The position numbers and the translations under genes are program-made. DNA of 64,000 nt from Meghimatium bilineatum (Eukaryota; Mollusca; Gastropoda; Stylommatophora; Philomycidae): assembly GCA_034231615.1 (NCBI GenBank), contig CM067322.1, forward strand, positions 54,700,357-54,764,356. Reading direction: 5' to 3'. The notes below the pieces were generated by a model. It was not told the DNA's origin and ran no database searches. It worked only from the letters and a program-made list of their open reading frames with translations. Shown here piece by piece: positions 56,806 to 64,000 of this stretch (positions are counted from its first letter, which is position 1; every line of letters starts with the position of its first letter).

Positions 56806-57067
56806 ACTTCTTCTTCTTCTGCGTTCGTTCTCAAACTCCTGCAGATCAGCAGGATGTAGTCCAGATAACGGAATGCGTTGTGTCAAAGTTTCCAGCATTG
56901 CTGCGAGATCTGCGCCTTTCGGTCTGATACATCCGATTTCAGCATGGCTTTGGGTCACTGACCCTATATGTGATGGGAGAGCTAACTCCATCCCATAACG
57001 TCCTTAGTCGCCTCGTACGACATGCATGGAAGGTAAACAGTGTTGCCATTCTTTGCTCCCCTTTCGG
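56806..57067 (-). repeat. SINE-like family B copy
   Basis: Plus sense: 'cttcttcttcttctgcgttc' (complement of the tail), 'caggatgtagtccagataac', 'gcgcctttcggtctgataca', 'tgatgggagagctaactcca' with 'tcccataacgtccttag' (stem-loop region, diverged), and ends 'gccattctttgctccccttt'. Full length and collinear with 24970-25228. It lies tail-out next to a family D copy of opposite orientation. Confidence 0.85.
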
Positions 57068-57144
57068 GCATCGACAATACACGGGCGTCTGCCCTCCTGA
57101 AAAACAATATATTCCAAAATTGCGTAAATTAAAGTTTTTCGTAC

Positions 57145-57315
57145 TAAAATTCTGCCAAAGACGGATGTGTCGGGCTATTGGCGCAAATAAAACGGCGACA
57201 CAACACAATTCCATTCTCTGGACTACATCCTTCTGGAAATCTAATGGTCCTGCTACAAGAGAAATTCAGCGGGAGTTTGTGAATGTACGCTAAAGAAGAC
57301 GAAGAAGAAGAACTA
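57145..57315 (+). repeat. SINE-like family D copy
   Basis: 'attctgccaaagacggatgt', 'gtcgggctattggcgcaaat', 'acggcgacacaacacaattc', 'ctctggactacatccttctg' and 'gaaatctaatggtcctgcta', with tail 'gtacgctaaagaagacgaag'. Matches 46590-46755 and 1-107 inverted. Shares 'ggactacatcc' and the GAA tail with family B, so families B and D may have a common 3' module. Confidence 0.8.
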
Positions 57316-57520
57316 AAACGGGGAACGTTTTGTTATGTTAACATTCCCCCCTCCCTTTTTTTCTCTCATTCTCTTTATTGAAGACGTACCTACGTCCATG
57401 GAGAGTAGTAACAAGCAGCTTGTTAGAATTCATGACTTATCATGACGTAATTACCTCTAAACAAACATCTTTCATTTTGTCGTAAGCGTTATCTACGTAA
57501 TAATTGAACAGTAGCTAGAT

Positions 57521-57811
57521 CGGAGGTTCTCAATATGAAGCACACGACACCCCCCCCCCCCTTCCTTTACTAGGTGGCTCAGCAATATGCATGGGATGGG
57601 GGTCACAGAGAAATAATATAGAAACTTGGGGGGAGGGCAACACGTGCCCGTACTACCTAAAGGTGACTGTTTGATCAATATCTATTGAGATATATATATA
57701 GTAACAAGTCTTGAAAAAAGTTCGCACGATGTACATTTGGGGGGAGTGGTGGCATGAATCGGATGAAAATTTGTAAAGTGGCCACGAGCCTGGAAAGTTA
57801 GAGAACCAGTG
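57521..57811. mobile_element. hAT-like MITE, diverged
   Basis: Left end CGGAGGTTCTCAATATGAAG and reverse-complemented right end CACTGGTTCTCTAACTTTCC. The interior is C-rich then G-rich ('ggggagtggtggcatgaatc') with 'ggccacgagcc' close to the right end. No transposase. A matching 8-bp duplication could not be seen, so boundaries are tentative. Confidence 0.5.
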
Positions 57812-57834
57812 ATCTAAAATATAAGTTCATAATA

Positions 57835-57962
57835 TAATAATATAATGAACAGGTTACAGTCTAGCAGAGTGCACCACCCAGACAAGAGACAATAGATGTT
57901 GGAGATACGTTGCAGCCAACCTTTGTTGCGGAGACGGCACTTGATGATGATGATGATCTAAA
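57835..57962 (+). pseudogene. LINE 3' end with (TGA)n tail
   Basis: Reads 'TGYSLAECTTQTRDNRCWRY' then 'VAANLCCGDGT' and stop, immediately followed by TGATGATGATGATG. This is the same terminus as 1125-1325 and 11945-13215 (-). Only ~40 codons are present: a severely 5'-truncated insertion, with trinucleotide tail. Confidence 0.85.
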
Positions 57963-58199
57963 ATAATACTTCTGAATTGTCTCTGAATTCGTAAGCTGAA
58001 ACAGGCGTGAGCTAATGATTCATAGAGAATACACAATAACATGTAGAATGTCTTACACTGCTCGAATGTTGTCGGGATCCGAGAGAAGAATAAAGAATGG
58101 TTACATTGTAATTGTCCATATATGTTGTAAGAATTGGCTAATGAATTTTCGCATAATTATGGCTACTTCACTCGTACGTCATATTGATCCGAAACCCAT

Positions 58200-58335
58200 A
58201 CCGAAGTAGGATTTGTAGGATTTAATGACCAGATATCACAGCCAAGCTGTTAATCACGACATAATGCATTCCACTTTCTGGAAGATACCATGATAACAGA
58301 CAGAAGTTAGAGAATGAAAAATTAAGAAGAATGTT
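58200..58335 (+). repeat. SINE-like family B 3' part, diverged
   Basis: 'ccgaagtaggatttgtagga', 'ccagatatcacagccaagct', 'gacataatgcattccacttt' and 'acagacagaagttagagaat', with tail 'aattaagaagaatg', follow the order of the family B 3' half. Low identity. Confidence 0.5.
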
Positions 58336-58915
58336 TTCTATGAATACATGGATGTTTCTGTTACGTGCCTGTACATTACCAGCGCCGTGAGATTTATAAC
58401 TCTTCTGTCTAGTCCCTCTTTCTTGCAATGTTTGCAGTACTTGATGAAATCTGAGCGCATTAGACGTGTCGACCTGTTTCCTGTCTCTCCTCATATAACA
58501 TACTCAGAGCCAGGGCATGCGTAGTGAAGAACTGAATTGTCCCACGTCGAGATATTATTGGAAGCGGGCAGCGGTTTCGATCCTGAAGCACTTGAATGGC
58601 ACGTTGTTTGACTTTGAAGACAGTAGTGTCTGTGTCAAGAAGGTTGGTTCCTTGTCTCCGCTTTAACTCCCCAAGCACTGGAGGAGTAAAACTCATACGT
58701 TATTTGCTAGATTCCAACAAAGAATACTAGTGTGTAAGGTGATAACTGGATCACAGTACCATAAATGTGTACATGACTTTCTCGATTTAGCTGCTGATTC
58801 AAGAACACAAGGTCTCAATTTGATAAGAAGCAAGTCCGCCCTGATATAACCACTAGAGACTCCGTCACTGTTGAAACGGGTATTCTTCAGCTTAGCGAGT
58901 CTTTAATCTTCTACA
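58336..58915. other. Unannotated stretch
   Basis: A minus-strand frame (58460-58696) of 78 codons is not recognised. No other feature supported. Confidence 0.35.
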
Positions 58916-58919
58916 TTGT

Positions 58920-59165
58920 ATCACGAAATATGAAAAGGAAAGAACACTTCGGGCAATCCACAAGCGCAAGAAGCGGAAGGACAGATCCGAAGGTTCTCCT
59001 ACCCCTAACCTTCAGCACTCCTGCATGCACTGCAATAGAACTTTCCGTGCACGAATCGGACTCATCGGAAATCTGCGGAGTCTTCCGCTTGCGAAGGAGG
59101 AGCATTATCATCATCATCACCACCACCATCATCATCATCAATCTTCTACATATCAAACAAATAAA
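58920..59165 (+). pseudogene. LINE 3' end encoding a decayed C2H2 finger, with (CAT)n tail
   Basis: The frame reads 'EKERTLRAIHKRKKRKDRSE', 'GSPTPNLQHSCMHCNRTFRA' and 'RIGLIGNLRS', then runs into (ATC/CAC)n at 59104-59142. It matches the terminal basic stretch and C-X2-C-X12 finger of endonuclease-RT LINE proteins, but both zinc histidines are replaced (Asn in 'GLIGN', Leu after 'RS'). This is a different LINE lineage from 20185-23424. The rest of the element is truncated away. Confidence 0.8.
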
Positions 59166-59394
59166 TGGATTTCTCTCCAAACACATCGTCAACACTTACT
59201 TCACTCCATGGACTGTTTCTACGAGGCGAGGTAACTCATTGATTTATTGACTTCCTCGTCGGTTGGTCTAGGGGTAGATTTCGAAAAAAATGTAAATAAA
59301 TGTAGATAATCAAAGTCCCATACATAAAATGAGCATAATTTCGTATGTTTGTTTCCTTCTTTGCGTTCGTCATCACTCACTCTTGTTCTCTCTT

Positions 59395-59500
59395 GTAGCA
59401 GGACAATGGTCATATTATATTGATTTCCTGCGGTATGAAGTCCAGTGAACGGCGATGTGCTGTATTGCTGTTTTAATTCTACCATAGACCCAACGCACTC
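59395..59500 (-). repeat. SINE-like family D copy, degenerate
   Basis: Plus sense 'cttgtagcaggacaatggtc', 'ttgatttcctgcggtatgaa', 'gtccagtgaacggcgatgtg' and 'ctgtattgctgttttaattc' parallels the D order (tag.accat, atttcc.gc..atgtagtcca). Weak. Confidence 0.4.
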
Positions 59501-60425
59501 GAAGAGTGCTCAGCTAGCTTTCTAGTGTCGTAATCCGAGGGCATCATGTTAGTATTGAGAAGTAATGGTATATAGCAATTCTGAAGTTTGTTGTATTTAT
59601 GGTTGCTTAGCAACAGAGTTGTCTTGACGATGTCAGTTAAAGATTATGTACAGGATGCAGATGATATACTTGATAAAGTATACGCTCTGTGGCAGAATGT
59701 GAGATACCAAGGTTGATGGCAGAAAGTGTACCCTCTCTGAAATGATGATTCGCAGATAATATATAAACAACATCTGACTGAGACTGATTTTGCATACTCT
59801 TGTATGGCTGCTGGAACAAAGAGCTGACCATTCATGAAAATTCTCAATGCGCAATGACGTTTTCTAATCAAGAATCAGGTCGGTGCTTTCTCTAGACACA
59901 CTTTGCATGAACAAGTTGTCTTAGTCTGACACACATGTTCTCATACTAGTAGTGTTCAGTCTTTAGTTTCAGCTTAAATTGTCCATGCCAGGTTCCTCCC
60001 AGTTCTGTGTCTTCCTGTTCAGTGCAATGGACGGGTTTTTTTTTTACTTTGGGCATATCTTTGCATCGAGGGAAGAGCTGTTTGATAAAGATGTGTCGAT
60101 AGCTTACTCTAGTAGTCATAGTTTTTACAATTGTTTTCAATGAGCCAATTTCTCATGCGGTTTCTGATCAAACACTTGCTAGTCAGAAACAGTTTATATT
60201 CAACTACTCTCTAGGCTAAACACAGTTTCACAACTCAACACCTTTACTCTACTTAGTGTTGTGCCTTCAGATTCGTACCGAAGTGGATGATTTCTCTTGC
60301 CAACAACCTAGTACATAGACATGGCCTTTTAGAGAGGTGTTAAGAAAAGCAAGATATAGCTGACTATTTCTTTAACTATATTCGATTATTGTCACATTTG
60401 TCTTCTACTTTCGTTCACTTGAAAC
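59501..60425. other. Unannotated stretch
   Basis: Several overlapping minus-strand frames between 59633 and 59871 contradict one another and have no recognisable content. No repeat partner identified. Confidence 0.35.
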
Positions 60426-60429
60426 ATGC

Positions 60430-60660
60430 CTATATCTGTAATTCTGTCTCCTGAATAAAACTCACCGTCTTTTGTAGTTCATACAGTGTCCAATAGAACT
60501 TTGATTCCAGTGTTGTTTCCTCTGGCCAATATGTCTGCCTCAGCGTTTCATGCTCAGAACACTCTTGAAGTATATGTTTGGCACTCTGTGCTACCTGTCC
60601 ACATGTACACATGGCCGTGTTGCCAATCTTGAACTTTGACGACATGAATTCGCCAATTCA
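60430..60660 (-). pseudogene. RNase H LINE C-terminus
   Basis: The reverse strand encodes 'IGNTAMCTCGQVAQSAKHIL', 'QECSEHETLRQTYWPEETTL' and 'ELQKTVSFIQETELQI' then stop. It is collinear with 'CPCGSGTQTPEHILQD...TWPEDTDL...LEKTVDFVLTTGLTV' at 38030-38209. The C-X-C...H...C knuckle (Cys, Cys, His, Cys) is complete in this copy. 5'-truncated. Confidence 0.8.
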
Positions 60661-61074
60661 TGACTAAGTGTCGAGTACCGCTCTGTCAGATCAGTAACGT
60701 CAATTTAAAAATAACGTATTTCGTCGTCAATGTTCAACACCTCTGTAAAGTTGCATGCCACGTAGTAAGGGTGGTAGCGAGAAAGTACCAAACATCGTTC
60801 TTGTATCAAGATGGATAGAAACTAAAGAGATATATTTTGAAGTATGCAATGACATACATGATATAAGAACAAGAATATACCAGAGAAGAGTAATATGGAG
60901 CAACCAGAGGAGAATAGTAAATCAACACAGAGTGGGATCGGTAAACCTCTAGACGCAGAGATATATCTTGAGGATCAGATCTGAGCACTTGTGGACAGAT
61001 GGTTCGATAATGAGAAAGGATAACCTGTTGATTAACTATGTAATATAAGCAGTTTTTAGAACATTAAGATACTG
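60661..61074. other. Unannotated stretch
   Basis: No supported gene. The phrase 'cttgtggacagatggttcga' near 60990 loosely recalls an RNase H 'TDGS' box but lacks supporting neighbours. Confidence 0.35.
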
Positions 61075-61190
61075 GAGAACAGTACTAGAACAGTACATAA
61101 ATATCGATGTCAAGATAACTAGAACAGTACATAAATATCGATGTCAAGATAACTAGAACAGTACATATATCGATGTCAAGATAACTAAAC
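61075..61190. repeat. ~34-bp minisatellite, 3+ copies
   Basis: 'actagaacagtacataaata' + 'tcgatgtcaagata', with the last copy 4 bp shorter (catatatcg). Read directly. Confidence 0.85.
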
Positions 61191-61539
61191 AGTTTACATT
61201 TTACTCCCTCTTCCTCTCCTCCTTGCCTGAATAATGAAGACAGACTCTAATTATAGGCCTACAGGCAAGTAAACGGTAGGACAAATGGAAAGTGAAAATT
61301 CCAGTCTAATTGTAATGTAATATTCCTCGGTGCTTCAAAATAGTGCGTACAATCTTATACACGAATAATCATTGTACCCTGTGTGCTAAGTCTGAATCAC
61401 ACTGTGTCGAAAAGTGATACAAGAAAACAATCGATAAGTGAGACGGATGTGAAACTATATGACAATAGTTCTTGTGTAAAACACAAAGTCCATCAGCGTT
61501 ACTATGAACGCACATACTATCAGACTATAGGATAGGGGT

Positions 61540-61690
61540 ATAAAGAAATACAAATAACAGTATACAAAACAGTTTCAACGATTCAACATTCGTGTCGTTT
61601 TCAAGAAAATACAAAGATAAACATGAAACAATCAGTAAAAATAATGGCACTGTCACAGAAGTATTAGACGCCCGACATGTAACAGCAGAA
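61540..61690 (-). repeat. Possible copy of the 'GAAACG' interspersed repeat
   Basis: Plus-sense 'aaacagtttcaacgattcaa' + 'cattcgtgtcgttttcaaga' and 'aataatggcactgtcac' resemble 19310-19400 ('aggcctttatcgagaacaca', 'aaacggcactgtccac'). Diverged. Assignment is tentative. Confidence 0.35.
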
Positions 61691-61920
61691 ACATCCAAGG
61701 TAATATTGACGTACGTATACACAATTATTGTCAACAAGTTGCGCATTAAAAATAAATATGGGGAATGAGAAAGAAATAAAACAGCTATGCCTGAAATAAC
61801 ATGGACGACAGCACAACAAAGACCTTACCCACCAAATCTAAATAAATGAAGGTATACAGATGTGCGAAGGCAAGAAGGATGAATTGTTACAATTATCTCA
61901 AGAAAATAGACAACAGTAGC

Positions 61921-61921
61921 A

Positions 61922-61956
<35 letters not shown>
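61921..61956. repeat. (TAG)n microsatellite
   Basis: Twelve tandem AGT/TAG units, read directly. Confidence 0.95.
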
Positions 61957-61957
<1 letters not shown>

Positions 61958-62159
61958 ATGTCAATTGAATAATAGAGTTATCATATCTCGTTTCATACTA
62001 CAAACTTACTGTTGCACATAGTTTTCTGCTTTACACTTCTCTCATCCATTTGCTTGTCGTAACTCTTTGCCATTATTCAAACTTCTTTGCCTTTGTCGCG
62101 TATGTAATAATGATAACTTTCGTGATAAATACAACGACATTTCTTTCGTAGACGCTTAT

Positions 62160-62900
62160 ACCCTAACAGTGACCATTCATCGGCTTTGTTTCGTGTTCGT
62201 AAATTATCTCACGAAGATCCCTTGAACAATACTCAGTGTACTTCCTCTTCTGATAGAGTAATCGTATCTTCACTTTTCATACATATAGCTCTACTGTCCG
62301 TAGAATCTTGTTCAAACATTATTTCATTCGGTGGGATCCTAAAGATCTTGCCATTTTCTATGACTTTCCTCTGTTTGCATATAGGCTTGACAAAAATCTA
62401 AATGATATCTTGGTCCACACAGTCATCTCAGAGCTTATGTTTCAAACCATTTTGTCACGGTTCGTTACGGACGCTGGCGTTGTTACACAAGTCCCTGTGT
62501 AGTTCATATCTACTCCGTTTAATTTCATAAGACTAGTTTAACCATCAATGCAGCCTTCAGATGTGAAGTAAGTCACGCCATTCACGTTATCATTTATAAA
62601 CGTTATGACAAGAAATATATTGGTGAAACAGGCAATTAAATGGGTGACCGTTTTTGCCATCTTCATACAATTAATCACATAACACCTACTCCTGTCGCTT
62701 ACATTTAAATGGCGCTGATCATTGTGTTACCCGTGATATTCATGTCACTGCTGTAATATCTTGATATAATTAGGTATGCGCTAGGGAATTGCTATGTATT
62801 GCAGTTTGATACCCTTAAACCCATTTGGTCTTAATATCGATCATTGATTTAGATTTGGGAGTGTAAGCCCGTTGTTGTGTGGTCGTACATGTTGTTTTTC
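62160..62900 (+). pseudogene. Penelope-like element: RT end and GIY-YIG endonuclease remnant
   Basis: From 62340: 'FPLFAYRLDKNLNDILVHTV' (the conserved region after the Penelope RT). After stops, near 62540-62640, come 'TINAAFRCEVSHAIHVIIYK' and 'RYDKKYIGETGN' (GIY-YIG type: Tyr-Ile-Gly-Glu-Thr-Gly), then 'GDRFCHLHTINHIT' with 'TPVAY' and, after a frameshift near 62700, 'HLNGADHCVTRDIHVTAVI'. A late 'LDLGV'-like end lies near 62855. The order fits the linker and GIY-YIG nuclease of Penelope-like retroelements. Multiple frameshifts and stops, with most of the RT missing. Confidence 0.7.
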
Positions 62901-63131
62901 GGTGCAGCAGTTTAATAACGGATACTGCTTTTAAAAGGCAGGTAAAGATCTAAAGTGATCATCCCCTGCTCAATCTGTCCGTGAACAGTTGTGGGTCGCA
63001 GAATGATTATCAGTCATTTGTGAACCCACAGACATAAAGGTCATAACTCTAGCCGAGTTTTAAAAAAGTTAAAGAAACACATGGCTATCATTACTTGTGA
63101 TAAATTACCTCTCTGTTGCCTGAGTCTTAAC

Positions 63132-63300
63132 AAGGGTAGCAAAGAATAACGACAATGTTTACCTTCCATGTATTCTTCTTCTTCGGCGTTCGCTCTCTGA
63201 TAACCAACACGAATGTTAATGTGATTTCCGCCGAGAAGTTGAACTACGTTGTGCTGCTAGTTCCACAACAGAGATGTGCTATTTGCACATCGAAAAATAC
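63132..63300. repeat. Family B head interrupted by an inverted SINE-like tail
   Basis: 63132-63170 is a plus-oriented family B head ('gggtagcaaagaataacgac', 'tgtttaccttccatgta'). At 63171 it breaks into 'ttcttcttcttcggcgttcg', a minus-oriented GAA tail with 'gttcgctctctgataacc', so a second SINE-like element inserted in reverse within family B. The rest of the inserted element (63200-63460) has no other copy here. Confidence 0.6.
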
Positions 63301-63639
63301 AGTACATCCGTAGCCCCGCCCATCTGACTTCCAGCGTTTTCGTCATGCCTTTAATTCGGGTAGTGGGTTTCCCTACTCTATGACAGCCTTCTCATCTGTC
63401 GCCAGACGACGGATGTGTATTGACTCTGTGCCATGACGATTTTCCACCCATTGTGTCTTTGGACTCTTCAGACCAAAACATGTCATTGGGTGGCAGTCTC
63501 TTCCGAAATGGGGGTTAGGGATTTAGGTGTGGGTCGACTACATCAATCTCGGACGAGATGTTCCACTGTCTATGCACTCGTCTCGCGTAATTAGATGTAT
63601 TGTGTTTGTGCTCGCTGATTACTGAACGCTTTCTCTTAA

Positions 63640-64000
63640 CAAGCATGATTCCGGTATAGGAAAACATTTACGGCAGGTTCAGACCGGATGCATTCGCCCT
63701 CTTAGCTAAGTTGTCATTTACCGACATCGTGAATTCCTCATCCCAATCTGAGTCTCTATACATTATTTAAGGGCACCGAAGACTTAAAAATGTTTCTGGT
63801 CCTGATCAAAACTCTCACCGCAAGCATGATTCCGGTATAGAAAAGCATCGATGGTAGAGTTGGTTCCGGGCTCGTTCGACCTTTCAGTCGAGGTATCACT
63901 CACCAACATCGTGAACTCCTCGTCCAACTCGGAGTATCTACACATTTTTTTCGGAGCACCTAGGATTAGAAGTTTGTTCACGAGCTGAACAAAAACCTTA
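63640..64000. repeat. 181-bp tandem repeat, two units, continuing past the window
   Basis: CAAGCATGATTCCGGTATAG starts at 63640 and again at 63821. Between the units, blocks 'cgacatcgtgaattcctc'/'caacatcgtgaactcctc' and 'gagtctctatacatt'/'gagtatctacacatt' align. The unit ends 'ctgatcaaaactctcacc' and 'ctgaacaaaaaccttа' are similar, so another unit probably begins at the edge. Minus-strand frames are open in the right unit (65 codons) but not in the left, so a coding origin is uncertain. Confidence 0.75.

Overview
This window looks like repeat-rich, non-coding DNA from a metazoan nuclear genome. The best guess is a cephalopod mollusc (octopus or squid-like). The reasons are the AT-rich composition, the very high density of degraded LINE and tRNA-derived SINE-like copies, kilobase-scale micro- and minisatellites, and an endonuclease/reverse-transcriptase LINE of the kind often annotated in octopus genomes as 'craniofacial development protein 2-like', with a C-terminal C2H2 finger. 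The taxon call is inference from memory of such families. I see no convincing host protein-coding gene, no intact tRNA or rRNA, and no CRISPR array or operon. Most open frames are translations of tandem repeats or remnants of transposable elements.

Layout. 0-3 kb: 3' ends of three LINE types and two SINE-like copies. 4.2-5.4 kb: compound TATC/TGTC/TACC microsatellite, then a Tc1-like transposase remnant. 6.1-7.8 kb: 18-bp minisatellite. 8.6-10.25 kb: 28-bp minisatellite. 11.2-15.6 kb: a tRNA-derived SINE, a degraded 1.2-kb LINE, a degenerate tandem array, a fold-back inverted repeat and a hAT-like MITE. 17.2-17.8 kb: 27-bp minisatellite and microsatellite. 19.7-24.5 kb: a 51-bp minisatellite split by a 3.2-kb RTE-like LINE, the best preserved coding unit here (821-codon RT frame plus a frameshifted endonuclease). 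24.5-30 kb: SINEs, a MITE with a perfect 8-bp duplication and a second copy of the same LINE. 32-35 kb: RNase H-type LINE remnants and a family A element with target-site duplications. 36-38.6 kb: a second SINE B copy, an RNase H LINE pseudogene and a CAGA/GATA microsatellite. 39-40.6 kb: another degraded RT. 41.1-42.9 kb: a pair of inverted SINEs enclosing one minisatellite and interrupted by another, chimeric one. 43.9-52.1 kb: more family A elements and LINE fragments. 53.3-55.9 kb: two minisatellites. 56.8-60.7 kb: SINE, MITE and LINE ends. 62.2-62.9 kb: a Penelope-like GIY-YIG remnant. 63.6-64 kb: a 181-bp tandem repeat running off the window.

How the parts relate. Autonomous LINEs supply endonuclease and reverse transcriptase. 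One SINE family shares its 3' tail with the RNase H LINE and was probably copied by that machinery. Several insertions sit inside tandem arrays. At least one array arose by amplifying the junction between two nested elements. The most unusual structures are that chimeric 56-bp minisatellite at 42.4 kb, the unclassified family A element with 9-12 bp target-site duplications and no terminal inverted repeats, and the LINE embedded in the 51-bp array. Element names (families A-G) are local labels for this window only.
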